Below, one piece after another: positions 22,045-33,641 of a stretch of 64,000 bases of DNA. The DNA is taken from contig NW_026944384.1 of the NCBI RefSeq assembly GCF_033439725.1, positions 2,294,001-2,358,000 on the forward strand, written 5' to 3'. A program made the position numbers and the translations under genes. Numbering within the stretch: the stretch's first letter is position 1; every line of letters begins with the position of its first letter. The stretch comes from Neurospora tetraspora (taxonomy: Eukaryota > Ascomycota > Sordariomycetes > Sordariales > Sordariaceae). A model generated the notes under the pieces. That model was not told where the DNA came from, ran no database searches, and was given only the letters and a program-made list of their open reading frames with translations.

Positions 22045-23484
22045 ATGAAAACGGCACCGGAAATGGAGGATGATAACAAGGAGCGACAACAAGCCGAACT
22101 TTTGGACAAAATACACAGCCTCAGCGACCTCGAGCTCGCCGTCCTCCTCTCCCTCATCGCACGGGAGCACTGTTTGATCAGCACCGAACCCGACTTTGTC
22201 GAGGACCTATCGAAAGAGCTATGTCTGACCGCCGTCAAGACCTTTGGCCTTACGCCCGTCATCGTCCCATGCCACTCGCAGATGACGCTCGATGAGTTCG
22301 CAGCAGCACTCTTGGTCCCCGTCACTCCACCAAGCTCACCACAGCCCAACAACAACAACGCCAACCCTCAACACTACCACTCCCACCGCTCTGTACCTTC
22401 CGGCTCTGGGTCATACTTCTCCTCGAAACACAATAATGTCCCAGGCTCATCTTCCTCCGCCCACCCGCCCCCACAACAACAACAACAACCACCAGCAACG
22501 CAAATAGCCAACGTGGTGCTCGCCCAAAACCTCGACCACGCCCCGCGCGCCGTGCAGATCCAAGCCCTCGATCTCCTGCGCACGCGCCGCCTCTTCACTC
22601 GAACAAGTGTCCAGACCGCTCCGAAGCAGTTTCTCTTCGTGGCCGTCGTCGGCGCAGAAAGCGGCGGACAGGCACGCGTCACTCACCATATGAACGATTT
22701 CCTCTACCTCGCGCACTGGCACGATCCAGAAGATGGTTTCACCTACCTTGAAGAACAAGCGGAAGAAGGATGGGCCACCGGTGTTGGGTTCGGCAGCAGC
22801 CGTATGGGAATAATGGGAGTGGGGAATAACAACGACAACAACGATGACAGCCACGGCGACGACAGCCCCTATACCAAGGCCGATGATGACCGAGCCTCGA
22901 TCGACTCTGGAAGCAGCGTCGTCAAGAGGGGCGTGGGGAGCATGGCCAACAGCGGATTAATCCACGAATCTTACCACTCTGCCCTCAGCGGTCCCGGTCG
23001 TTTAGGAGCGTTGGGAGCGCCCGTGTCCCTCTCTCCCCAACTCACCTTCCACAGCAACGAGCTCACAGCCGTCGGGGGACCACAACCACCCCTCCTCTCC
23101 GACTCCGAAATCGCCCACCTCGCCCACCTCTCTCTCAGTGTATGCGTGGACATCGACGTCCGCCGCTACCAGATGAACATCGTCGCCTTCTTGCGCATTC
23201 ACCGGGCCGTTAGCGGCGGCGTCACGCCCCAAGCCACCAAACATTTCGAGCAGCTGATGAGGAGCCTGGCGCCGCTGCACGGGCTGGATTTCGTCACGCC
23301 GGCGCTGGTCGGGTTAGCTGCTAAGAAGGTCTACCTGCACCGCATCGAGATTGTGACCCAGCCCGAGCGGGAGAGGAGCATGCAGTGGGGCAGCGAGCTG
23401 GCGGCGGTTGAGGCCATGTTGGATGGGGTCGGGCCGGAGGAGGTGATTGAGGATGTGCTGGGGATGGTTGCTGTTCCCCAGTAG
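22045..23484 (+). CDS. MoxR/Mg-chelatase-like AAA-type protein lacking a Walker A motif
   Basis: A 479-residue single-exon protein of a fungal-conserved family sometimes annotated as magnesium chelatase-like. The N-terminus (LLDKIHSLSDLELAVLLSLI) is helical. The segment IANVVLAQNLDHAPRAVQIQ and what follows resembles the Walker B to sensor region of MoxR AAA proteins, which carry a hydrophobic strand, Asp/Glu, then APP.VQ..LL..M. Near the C-terminus GLDFVTPALVGLAAKKVYLHRI resembles the MoxR lid helix (YVTPxDV...VLxHR). No GxxxxGK(S/T) Walker A loop is present anywhere, and the usual DE of Walker B is QN, so ATP hydrolysis is doubtful. Linkers of Asn, Pro, Gln and Ser interrupt the core. A second ATG lies at 22063. 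The role is unknown. Confidence 0.68.
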   Translation: MKTAPEMEDDNKERQQAELLDKIHSLSDLELAVLLSLIAREHCLISTEPDFVEDLSKELCLTAVKTFGLTPVIVPCHSQMTLDEFAAALLVPVTPPSSPQPNNNNANPQHYHSHRSVPSGSGSYFSSKHNNVPGSSSSAHPPPQQQQQPPATQIANVVLAQNLDHAPRAVQIQALDLLRTRRLFTRTSVQTAPKQFLFVAVVGAESGGQARVTHHMNDFLYLAHWHDPEDGFTYLEEQAEEGWATGVGFGSSRMGIMGVGNNNDNNDDSHGDDSPYTKADDDRASIDSGSSVVKRGVGSMANSGLIHESYHSALSGPGRLGALGAPVSLSPQLTFHSNELTAVGGPQPPLLSDSEIAHLAHLSLSVCVDIDVRRYQMNIVAFLRIHRAVSGGVTPQATKHFEQLMRSLAPLHGLDFVTPALVGLAAKKVYLHRIEIVTQPERERSMQWGSELAAVEAMLDGVGPEEVIEDVLGMVAVPQ

Positions 23485-24060
23485 GATTAGGGGAGGTGGT
23501 GGGAGAGTGAATGATAATGGAGGCGGGTTATGAGGAGGAAGAGAAGGGAGGGGGTAATGTTTAATCGTAATGGAAGAAGAGAGTGCGAATTGGGAGCGGA
23601 AAAATAATGAATTTTGGATGGTAGCAATAGACAGAGGGTGCAGACAAAATTACATGTAAATTAAAACAAAGCTACAAGCTACCTTGACCACCTACCATTC
23701 CATAAGGTGGCGGCAGATAGCTCTTAATCTATGATTTTTATCCCAAAAGTCATCCCGTCCCAACTCTCATTATGTTGGTTTAGTTGGTTATCTTTCTTTC
23801 ATCCGTTGTTGGCGTTTCCCATTTTCTGTCATCCGATCCCTGCGTTGTCCCAACCCGTGATCGTTCGTCGAATGCACCCCTCGCTGGGTATGTAGGTAAA
23901 ACGCCGATTTATGAAGCACGTATTACTGGTCATCTGCCCGTCCATAGAGCAGTACAATAGTAGTGGGAGAGTCCAACGATCCCACTTCAGGTCTCTGAAG
24001 TTGTAGAGGAAAATACATGTTCATCGTCAGGCCAGAAGCTTCTTCAAGCTAATTGGCGAT
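23485..24060. other. convergent 3' region
   Basis: Holds the 3' untranslated regions of the AAA-type gene (plus) and gda1 (minus). No other feature was seen. Confidence 0.5.
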
Positions 24061-25863
24061 TTAGTGGATCTCCTTGATCTTGCACTTCCAGCCTGAGGAC
24101 TGAGAAAGCAATGGCAAGCTGTAGCAAGAAAAGACATGTTAGCAACAGTAAACAGAAGGAACAGCCAGCAGTGTGTATAACTTACCTAGCACCAAGGCAC
24201 CAGCCAAGCTCGTTATCCTTGATCTTCTTCGCAATCCTGACCTCGCGATCAATCGGCATCTCGTAACCCGTGTGCGTAAGCGCAAGCATGAAGTTGAGAT
24301 CCATGCAGTGCTCGGGTCTATCGCCGATCTCCTCCAGCGCACCAGGAACGCTGGTGAACACGTCCCAGCTCTGCTCGCCGCCGCACACCTGGGCGGCCAG
24401 GTCGTGCATCTCGCGCAGGGTGAAGGACTCGGGCATGCCGAGCGGCTGGGTGCGGTCGGTGAAGTAGGACAGCAAAAAGATGTCCTCGCGGGCGAAGGTC
24501 TTGGCGATCTGCGGCTGGTGGACGCCGTTGAAGGAGCAGGGCGCGAGCTTGCACTCGGCGTCCTTCTTGAGGATGCGCTCGGCCAGGCTGCGGCACAGGG
24601 CGGGGGCCGGGGTCGAGGGGCCCGTCATGTTGAGCTCGACCTTGGCACCGAGCGGGTGGTTGTCGCCGAGGGGAACCTTGACGGCCTTGGTCATGCCGGT
24701 CGAGAAGCACGGGTTGATGACGGGCTTCTGCATCCACGACTTGTCCTGCTTGTTAAGCTCGAAGAGGTCGTTGACCAGGGTCGCGAAGATGGCGTCGCGC
24801 GCCGACATGAGGCCGTAGCCCAGATGCGAGTGCTGGTACAGGTCGAACTTGCGGCCGCCAAAGTCGAGCTCGTACTTGTGGTCGCCGTCGGCCAGCTTCT
24901 GGGGCATGCCGCCGCCGGCGAGGCCCTCAAAGGTGGGCTCGAACACGATCTGGGTGGAACCGCCGCCGAGATCAAAGACGGCAGCGGTAGGGCTGTGGTC
25001 GGGACCGCCAATCTTGCCGAGGAGGTAGTTGACCGTGATCCAGGCGTAGACACCCTCGTCGGCACCGTCCATCATGGCGACGCCGTTCTCCTCCTTGGAA
25101 ACCACGGGGAAGGGGTAGTCGTTCTCGAGGTGCTCGCGGACCGCATCGAGGATCTTCTGGCTTTTCTCGGGGCCAATCAGGCGCAAACCGGCGGTGGCCT
25201 TGACGGCGACGGGACTGCAGGCCTTGAGCTTGTCGGGGATGACCTCGAGGGCAGCCTGCATCAGGGGGTCCAGACTCTTGGCGGCGGCCAGAGGATCGTC
25301 CTTATACGCGCTCAGTCCGCTGCTCTGGCCCTCGATCTTGGCGGTCATCTTGAAGAGAACCTCTCCCTCCAGCTCGGGGGCGGGGCCGCAGTTGTTGAAC
25401 TTGTAGACATGGATACGGGAACCAGTGCTGCCAGCGTCGATCATGGAAACATATTGCACGATGGGCTTCTCCTTGGAGAAGGATCTTGTGCATCGGTCGG
25501 TGCCATAGGACGAGTCGGAGGGTACTTGGCCCTGGTTGCCTTGAGAGGAGCCTGGTAGAGACAGGTTGTAAGCATTCGGACTCCCGTCGTGGAGACAAAT
25601 TTCTTCAAGATGCTTTGCTTACCTCCAGCGGGGATCTCGACGCCTGATGGGGTGAAGAGGTAGAAGAGGAAGAGGACGGCAAAGACGATTGCGCCCGTCT
25701 TCAGGTAGCGCGCCTTCTGCGACTGCGACATCCAAGCGTTCTGCATCCTGATGAAGACGCTGGCCGGTTCCTGATTGTGCTGGTCGCGGCGGTAGCGGTC
25801 GGGCTTCTCGTGGGGATCGTGAGCTACGTGCTTGGTCGGCAAGGAGACCGACGTGCGCCTCAT
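24061..25863 (-). CDS. Golgi guanosine diphosphatase (GDA1/CD39 family)
   Basis: Predicted 554-residue type II membrane enzyme that hydrolyses GDP (and UDP) to the monophosphate in the Golgi lumen, allowing nucleotide-sugar import for mannosylation. Three exons: 25623-25863, 24186-25551 and 24061-24118, all GT-AG and in frame (1,665 nt). A cytosolic Arg-rich tail precedes one membrane helix (about residues 54-70). The apyrase conserved regions are intact: DAGSTGSR (119-126), KATAGLR (198-204), DGADEGVYAWITVNYLLG (242-259) and DLGGGST (274-280, nucleotide-phosphate binding). The short last exon encodes WKCKIKEIH, the usual fungal end. The start at 25863 is the first ATG in frame with the membrane helix. 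A 461-codon antisense frame across this gene is a codon-bias shadow. Confidence 0.95.
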
Positions 25864-27077
25864 GGGGAAAGGGACCGAGCCACTTTATGAATGCCTGGTA
25901 CCTGGGGGTAGTGGAGGGACAAGTGTTGGGGTCGATGCGTCCAACCTAGCGAGGAACCGAACGCGGAGATTCGAGGAGGTGAGGACCTAGCGGGATCTCC
26001 AACTGTGGGTGGACCTGGTCGAGGCACTTCGATAGCGATAAACCAGGTTATGCGCCAAGAAATATAAAGAGGTCAACGAGAGACTAGAATGGGCCAAAGG
26101 CAAGGGTTGTGAATGAATTAGAAATCGCAAAAGTTTATATGGTTTTGTTTGTCGACATTGAAGACTCAGGTCAAGATGGGAATTCTTGAATCAGATAGGG
26201 GTTAAGGGGCGGCAGTAGTGGTGGGTTTGGGTTTGAAAGATTTCAGCACTTCTTGGTTGAGGCTGCAGGTGTGGGAGATTTGGCTTGTTGGATCTTTCCG
26301 CTTTCTGGCAGTACATTACATAAAAAAGTACGCTCATCTTCCCGACAGTCTTGACACTTCTCATGCAGTGGTGATGCTGCGGATGCCAGGTGCCCCCTGG
26401 ACAGCGAGGGTCTGGATGTGGCGTCGCGCCAGCCGGTTCGGGCTGTAGCGCGGGACCTGGACGAACCCCTGCTTGGTAGCCAATAGGGTTCTCGAAGGGC
26501 CATATAGGGGCCAGCAGTGGAATTTGTTAGTGATGGAATACATAACGGGTTCCGACGAGAGTCGAGACTCTTCACCTTGTTGTCACCTTGCTGGATTAGA
26601 GGTATCGTGATGAATGTGAATATTCGATCACAGATTCTTCAAGGCGGTCACAGATTTGGTGCCTTTTCAAAATGAGCTGCTGATAACAGAGACATGAGTT
26701 TTGGTGACGATTACCAAGTGCTGTCTTTGACGTGGCCCAGGCAACTCCAGCAGTGCGTCCTCGCCCCACGGCATAACCCAGACAGAATAAGCAAGTACCA
26801 GGTACCTTTCCGCTTCTTTCGTCTTCCAGAATGATGATTCCACGACTTCGTAACCACTGTTGCCTCTTGGCGAGATATAAACACTTACACACCGATAACC
26901 TCCTCTTTCCTTATTTTCCTCGTCCATTTACAAACTTTGTCGGCACTTCTCAGCACTCACGTCGAGTCTTTGTCGTTCTTTCCTCAAGATACCCCTACGT
27001 GCCCTACTAGTAATACCACGTTCCATTCGAGTACCGGTACCACCGCACACGCCACTCGCCTCAAACCAATTCTCAAA
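25864..27077. other. divergent promoter region
   Basis: Between minus-strand gda1 and the plus-strand PPPDE gene. An 86-codon minus-strand frame at 26667-26927 is open but unsupported. No RNA gene was found. Confidence 0.45.
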
Positions 27078-28942
27078 ATGGATGTCCACCTGCTTGTTTA
27101 CGACCTCTCGCGCGGTTTGGCGAAACAAATGTCTGCTGGTCTCCTTGGTTTTCAACTAGACGCCGTTTATCATACTTCGATTCAACTGAACGGACGGGAA
27201 TATGTGTACGATGGCAACATTGTCTCCATCATTCCGGGGTCTTCGCACCTCGGCAAGCCCTTGGAGGAGATTTATCTTGGAAAGACTGAGTGTAAGCATC
27301 ATATCGCTGGTATACTTAAAAGTCCGATATGCTGACGTGGATTTAATAAGTGCCAATGGAAGTGATCGAGGAGTATCTAGACTCGTTGAGGGAAATTTAC
27401 ACAATGCAGGTAAGTCAAGATGAGATCCTGCTTGCTTAAAGTGGGAACAGCCACTGACCGCTTCCACAACAGACATATGATCTCTGGACACATAACTGCA
27501 ACAACTTCTCTAATGACCTGGCTACGTTTCTCCTTGGAAAGGGCATTCCCGACTACATCATCAACATGCCCCAGACGGTGCTCAGCTCGCCCATGGGACA
27601 GATGCTGATGCCCATGCTCAACCAGCAAATTCACGCCAACAAGCGTGGCGGTGGCATTTTGGGTATTCAGCAAAACACCCCTGGGAGCACGTCTAAGCCA
27701 AAAGCACAACTTCATCACCACGAGGGCAAGGTTCACAACGTCACCAGCCTGAAGGAACTTCAGTCTCTTTTGGAGAAGTACCAGAACTCGTGCGCTGTCG
27801 TCTTCTTTACTTCAGCAACCTGCCCACCATGCAAGGTCCTTTACCCTCTATACGATCAACTAGCGGCTGAGGTGGGGGACAAGGGTGTTTTGATCAAAGT
27901 CGATGTCTCAGCCGTCTTTGACGTGGGAAGCGCTTACTCGGTCAGCGCAACACCTACCTTTGTGACCTTTCTGAAGGGCAAGCAAGAAAACCGATGGAGC
28001 GGTGCAGACCGCGGAGCGTTGCAGGGCAATGTGCGTCTTTTGGTCCAGATGGCGTGGCCGGCTCATGCCCACCAGTCTTTGAACCTCCCAACATTTTCGA
28101 ACCCGGGCACGAAACCGGTTCTCTACACCAAGGTGCCACCGCTGGAGAAGCTGCTCGCAAAAATGGGCTCAGACGCCCAGAACCCGGCAGTGCAGGGTGT
28201 CAAGCATTTCATCGAGGCTCGATCGCAAGACGGACCTGCCGAGGCGACACTGCCCGACATGGCCGCCTTCACAACATTTGTGCGCCAGTCGATCAAGCAC
28301 GTACCTACGGATGCTCTCTTCACGGTCGTTGATTTGATGAGAATCGGACTCGTTGATCCTCGTTTTAGCGGGTATCTGGCCGAAGAGGTGGTACACGGGA
28401 CCGTCACAGCGCTGCTCGAGCACGTCAACGACCTGAAAGAGTGCCCGTACGCTCTTCGCTTGGTCACCCTGCAGATGGCTTGCAACCTCTTTTCCAGCCA
28501 GCTATACGCCGATGAGGTTCTTAGCAACGACAAGCTGCGGACTCCTCTCACGCAGCTCGTTTCGGCCAGCTTTCTCGACGATAACCATAACAACGTGCGG
28601 GTGGCAGCGGCATCTCTGCTGTTTAACATTGCATTGGCAAACAGTCGCAAGAGACGGGATGGACCGGGTGACGTGCTTCCGCAGGACGATCAGATCGAGC
28701 TGGCGGCCTCGATTCTGGAGGCCATCACTCAGGAGGAGTCTTCGGGTGAAGCGCTCGAAGGAATGCTGTTGGCTTTGGGATATCTTGCGTATCGGATGCC
28801 ACTTGACGGCGAGCTCTCAGATCTGTTGAGAACGATGGATGCTGGGAACAGCATTTTGGAAAAGAAACAGGCTTTCCCGGACATGAAGCTGATCGATGAG
28901 GTCGGGAGCGAGCTGTTGGGTAAGGGATTGAATAAGCCCTAG
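27078..28942 (+). CDS. PPPDE peptidase-thioredoxin-PUL domain protein
   Basis: Predicted 580-residue protein from three exons: 27078-27291, 27351-27409 (59 nt) and 27473-28942; joins are GT-AG and in frame. Domain order: PPPDE cysteine isopeptidase (about 1-145), with the His in AVYHTSIQLNG and the Cys in THNCNNF forming the expected catalytic pair; thioredoxin fold (about 180-290) with a CPPC redox motif near 209-212 and a cis-Pro loop SATPTF; then a PUL domain (about 310-575), an armadillo-like fold that binds the C-terminus of Cdc48/p97. PPPDE proteins remove SUMO or ubiquitin in animals (DESI). A role in Cdc48-linked deconjugation is inferred from the domain set. The start is the ATG that directly begins the PPPDE strand (MDVHLLVYDLS). 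Confidence 0.9.
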
Positions 28943-30100
28943 AGGGGTGGTAGACGGCGTTGGGTAATCAATGGCATGGAAGTGTTTACAGGTACGGGAG
29001 TTTGCGTGTTGTCAAGCGTTTGGATCTTTTTGCGAAGAGGCGTTGTGTGGTTCTGGTACATGGTGGTTGGGTGTTGGGTGTTATCGTTTTCAGAGACATT
29101 CTGCTCGGGTGGCGGCGTCTTGGCCACCGAATCTTGCATCTAATATCGTGATGATAGAGAGATATCGAGAAAAAAGATGTCCAATCATTTGCGGTATGTA
29201 TTCTGTTGTTTGCCTTCTCAAGCGTCCATGAGCCTAGAGGTACTGCTTACTTTGTCATCAGCTTCGAACTCTTGATTTGATCATTATTTTCGAGACGAAA
29301 AATACCGAAACCTGATCTGGATGTCCCCGGCCTGAGCAACCGACCAGTCAATGAAGCGCGATCCAATCTTGTTGGTTTGATAAACGAGCAGTGACGCGCT
29401 GCCCTGGCAGGAAGAAAGACTCCGCCCGGCTGCCAAATGCACGTCAACAAAAGGCCCCACTAAACCCCTTGCAGAACCCCAATCTTGGCATCCTGTGGTT
29501 CCTAGTCTCGGCTGGTGTACACGATCTCTGGTAAGGCAAGTCCAAACGCTCCTGCATTCCCGCTACCTGCATCGTCGAAATGCTGGTCCTAGCTCGAAGA
29601 ATTCGGGAAGAAAAAGCACCGAAACCTCGAGGAGATGTTTTGTAAACTCTCGATCTTCATCACAGCCAACGAAAGTCGCAATTTTCATCCTCAAGCACCC
29701 TCAGCACGTATCGCGCTATCGGTTATTTTTTAACACCCCGCGAGTCTCCCCGGATTCAGCGCTACTGCAGGACACCAACACCATCCTTGGTCCGCCCTGG
29801 CAACTGCAACCCAGACACCCCCCCTTTGCAGTGTAAACATTGGCCGATCCCTGCTCCCTTGTCACCAAAAGCATCTGAACGTGGAAGTCGTGCCGTGCCG
29901 TAGGGCGTAACCTTTCCCTTACACGGCAGTCACACAACTTACAGCTACTACCACAGCAGCAGCACCACTACCTACCTGGACCTCACCTGCCCGCCTTTGT
30001 CAGTGTGGGCATCCAGGTTGGTGGTATTCAATAACCATCACCCCTGCCCAGCTCCCGCCCTCCTACCATTGGACTCGACCATTCGTGGATCGCATCTTAC
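28943..30100. other. intergenic, no gene recognised
   Basis: Between two plus-strand genes. Likely includes the 3' end of the PPPDE gene and the promoter and pyrimidine-rich leader of the kinesin gene (about 29.5-30.1 kb). Confidence 0.5.
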
Positions 30101-32188
30101 ATGTTCAACCTTCTTCGACTGCGCTTTCGCAACACCATTGTTGATATCGAGGATACTTTATACGAATTATCTTTGGAGCCGCGCCTGATGCCGAACTCTC
30201 TGGACGTCCGCCAGCGGCAGACCCGTGACAATGTCTCGACCCCAACTCTACGACCTCGAGATGGAACAGTTATGCCTTTCGTCCCCAAGGACCCCGGAGC
30301 AAATGTCCGGGTGGTGGTGAGAGTTCGGGCATTTTTGCCTCGGGGTAGGTTCTGTGTGTTCACTTCACCAAGAGACACTCCCATGCTAACACTTGTACCT
30401 GTTACAGAACTCGAGCGCAATGCTAAATGCATTGTCGAGATGGACCCGGCAACAGAACGGACAACCCTTCTGGTTCCTCAAGAGACAGACCTCGCTAATT
30501 CTCGAGGTGCCCGGTCTCGTAGGGTACTGGAGGAGAAGTCGTTTACCTTTGACAAGAGCTTCTGGAGTCACAATACAGCAGACGAGCACTATGCGACCCA
30601 AGAACACGTCTATGACAGCTTAGGCGAGGAGTTCCTCGACCACAACTTCGAAGGGTACCACACATGTATCTTTGCCTACGGTCAGACTGGCTCGGGAAAG
30701 TCTTACACCATGATGGGGACGCCTGATCAACCCGGACTTATCCCCAGGACTTGTGAAGATCTGTTCCAGCGCATTGCTTCCGCCCAAGACGAGACACCAA
30801 ATATCAGCTATAATGTCAAAGTCAGCTATTTCGAAGTTTACAATGAACATGTGCGAGACCTTCTCGCCCCCGTCGTGCCTAACAAGCCGCCATACTACCT
30901 CAAGGTCCGCGAATCTCCTACCGAGGGACCTTACGTTAAAGACCTCACCGAGGTTCCCGTGCGAGGTCTCGAAGAGATCATCAGGTGGATGCGTATTGGC
31001 GATAGAAGCCGCACAGTAGCCAGCACCAAGATGAACGACACCAGTAGTCGCAGCCACGCCGTGTTCACTATTATGCTGAAGCAGATCCACCACGACCTGG
31101 AGGCAGATGAGACCACAGAACGCAGCAGTCGTATCCGCCTTGTCGATCTGGCTGGTAGCGAGCGAGCAAAGTCCACCGAGGCCACAGGCCAACGCCTCCG
31201 TGAAGGGAGCAATATCAACAAGTCCTTGACCACTCTCGGCCGTGTCATCGCCGCACTCGCCGATCCGAAATCAAGCCGCCCTTCTTCTCCTGTAAAACCC
31301 GGAAGAGGACGAGCACCAGGGCCAGCCAACTCAGTCGTCCCCTACCGTGACAGCGTCCTCACCTGGCTCCTCAAGGATTCCCTCGGCGGCAATTCCAAAA
31401 CCGCCATGATAGCTTGCATCTCGCCCACCGACTACGACGAGACTCTCTCGACGCTCCGCTACGCCGACCAAGCCAAGCGCATCCGCACCCGTGCCGTGGT
31501 CAACCAAGTCGATGGCGTCAGCGCTGCCGAGCGCGACGCCCAGATTGCCGCCATGGCCGCCGAGATTCGCCAGCTACAGCTGGTCGTGAGCGACAGCCAG
31601 ACCCGTGAGAAGAGCGCCCTCGACGCCGAACAGCAGCTCGAGGAATACCAAGCGCGCGTCCGAGGCCTGCAGCAGCTGATGGAGGAGAAGAGCCTGGTAG
31701 CCGAGGGCAAGATCCGCTCGTTGCAGACAGAAAACGAAGCGCTACGGTTACATCTCAAGCTGGCTCTCGAGAGTCTTCGAAACCCTATCAAGGTGTCTTC
31801 GTTTCCCACCACTTCGCTGGCTATGTCAGCGGAGGACTCGACCATGCCTCTGGTGGCCATGGGAGAGGTTAGTACCGCCCGCGGCCGAAAGACGGAAAAC
31901 AACGTGGCAGAGGACCCCTTCGTCGACAGCGGAAGTGGCATCACTAGTGATGATGATCAAGGCCTCATTTATGAACATGATGATGATTATGACACTTACG
32001 AAGAAGAAGACGAGGAGGAGGAAGGAGTTATTGATCTTAGCGAAAAGGCTCATGACATGGACGAGTATATGAGTGGCTTGCTCAAGGATTTGAGCATGTT
32101 TAGACGCAAGATCGGGGATGATAAGACGAGGTTTCTGGATGAGTTGGGCGTCAGGAAACCGCTCGGGGTGAGGACTAATATCATATGA
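30101..32188 (+). CDS. short kinesin-3 motor protein
   Basis: Predicted 674-residue kinesin from two exons (30101-30344 and 30408-32188) with a 63 nt intron. The motor domain starts near residue 69 (VRVVVRVRAF). Its motifs are intact: GQTGSGKS (173-180), SSRSH, DLAGSE and NINKSLTTLGRVIAAL. An acidic and coiled-coil region follows (about residues 440-560). The protein ends without a recognisable FHA or PH domain, unlike full-length Unc104/KIF1. This resembles the truncated kinesin-3 type described in Neurospora (Nkin3), linked to mitochondrial movement; orthology is inferred from architecture. Three in-frame ATGs (30101, about 30188 and about 30272) precede the motor, so the start is uncertain. 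The C-terminus has an Asp/Glu-rich run and a final helical block. Confidence 0.92.
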   Translation: MFNLLRLRFRNTIVDIEDTLYELSLEPRLMPNSLDVRQRQTRDNVSTPTLRPRDGTVMPFVPKDPGANVRVVVRVRAFLPRGRFCVFTSPRDTPMLTLVPVTELERNAKCIVEMDPATERTTLLVPQETDLANSRGARSRRVLEEKSFTFDKSFWSHNTADEHYATQEHVYDSLGEEFLDHNFEGYHTCIFAYGQTGSGKSYTMMGTPDQPGLIPRTCEDLFQRIASAQDETPNISYNVKVSYFEVYNEHVRDLLAPVVPNKPPYYLKVRESPTEGPYVKDLTEVPVRGLEEIIRWMRIGDRSRTVASTKMNDTSSRSHAVFTIMLKQIHHDLEADETTERSSRIRLVDLAGSERAKSTEATGQRLREGSNINKSLTTLGRVIAALADPKSSRPSSPVKPGRGRAPGPANSVVPYRDSVLTWLLKDSLGGNSKTAMIACISPTDYDETLSTLRYADQAKRIRTRAVVNQVDGVSAAERDAQIAAMAAEIRQLQLVVSDSQTREKSALDAEQQLEEYQARVRGLQQLMEEKSLVAEGKIRSLQTENEALRLHLKLALESLRNPIKVSSFPTTSLAMSAEDSTMPLVAMGEVSTARGRKTENNVAEDPFVDSGSGITSDDDQGLIYEHDDDYDTYEEEDEEEEGVIDLSEKAHDMDEYMSGLLKDLSMFRRKIGDDKTRFLDELGVRKPLGVRTNII

Positions 32189-33641
32189 TGATGGAAGTTT
32201 TTGTGGTCTGGGACTCTGTGTGTTTTAAGCAGACGGATGGATGGGACAAGGCAAGCAAGCAAGCATGGAGTTTACGGACGGCGTTTCACAAACGGATATG
32301 TGTGATTCAACGAGTTTGGTGTTGGTGGGATGGATCACTGGACTTGGGAAATGAAAAGGCTTCGCAAGGCAAAGGCAAAGGAAAGGAAAGCAGGTAAAAG
32401 CCATGGCAAGGACTGGAGTCTGGTTGGGACAAGGCGCGGCGCGGTACGGCATTTGCTTTTTACTTACGTTTTCTTTCTCTGAACATTGTCTTACTATTGC
32501 CCGGAGTCATGTACAGCTCTCGTTAGGCGTGGTTTAGTTTTGCTTTGCAATATCTGTACTTTTAGAAGTTCTATTCCCGTATGTTGCTTTTACTGGTTCA
32601 GGACGATGCAATGCATAGCATAGGATAGCATAGTCTTCCGAGTTCCATAAGGGATTTTTCAGGTTTCTGATTGTCTATTAATGGAACTTGATACCTCACA
32701 TTTTCACGATGCGTGGTACGTAATAGGATGTAAATGCATATGTGCCTGTGACGTTGAAGGTCAATATTCGTCGGTGTTTCTCATTAACTATTACGTTTAA
32801 TCAGGACAACCTGCGATGCCAGTATCATTTGTTATCCAATAATATAAGTAACATCCCAAATCAAAGGAAAAATTGCTCTCACAACAATACAATGTTGCAC
32901 ACCCATTCTCGTCCATGATGATGATGATAATGATGGGGTATTCACTTGGCGGGGTCGCGACCCCCAAGCCAGAAGAAGACGTTGCCAAAATAGATTGGAC
33001 TCCAAAGTAAAACCTCACTCAACTCTCAACTCCTGACGCCCCGTCATTTCCTTGAAGGTCATCATGTCTAAGAAACAAGAACCCAACCAAGCAACAAAAA
33101 CTCCAAATAGTATGCGTCCCCCGTAACTTTTCCTTTTCCCTTCTGCTTGTTTTCCATTCTCCCGTCTCTTCGAACAAAGGAGAAATCCTCCAAACGATCC
33201 AGGCCATGTGGCCATGTTGCCAGGTTTAACATTCGTGAAACTTGTGTGCCGAAATGCAGAAACATGATGTATGTCGCCGTAGTCAACGCCAAACGCCTCC
33301 AAACGCAATTGGGTTCTGGTGGTCTCCAAACGATGATGATGATGATGATTGTGCTGGTATCATTGCCGCCGCTTGTTGAGTTGCCTCGGTTGGTTTGGTG
33401 TACAAGTAATCCTCAGGGCAGCTCCGTTCCGCGTTTGTAGTATGTATGTAGTATGCAGATATGTTGTTGCGCTATACAACAGGAACAAGTGATGCGCTAT
33501 GTATTGATGGGTTAGTTTACATAACCACTGCAGGTAATAATGTAGTGCGGAATCGTTGCCGCGGAGGGGAAAAAGGGGGAAGAAACAAACGTACCTTAAT
33601 CCCAGAGAGAGAGGAGGAGAGAGGCTTTTTTTTGGCTCTCG
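32189..33641. other. convergent 3' region
   Basis: Between the kinesin gene (plus) and the NOPCHAP1-like gene (minus). It contains a (GAT)6 run at 33332-33349 and a GATGAT-rich stretch near 32915-32937. No gene was seen. Confidence 0.5.

Noticed and set aside
24173-25558. 461-codon plus-strand ORF
   Set aside because: It lies antisense to gda1, whose motifs and introns are certain. The frame stays open because of codon bias on the coding strand, and its Val/Leu/Gly/Glu-rich translation resembles no family.
26667-26927. 86-codon minus-strand ORF with a normal ATG
   Set aside because: Lies in a divergent promoter region, with codon use unlike the neighbouring genes; no homologue recognised.
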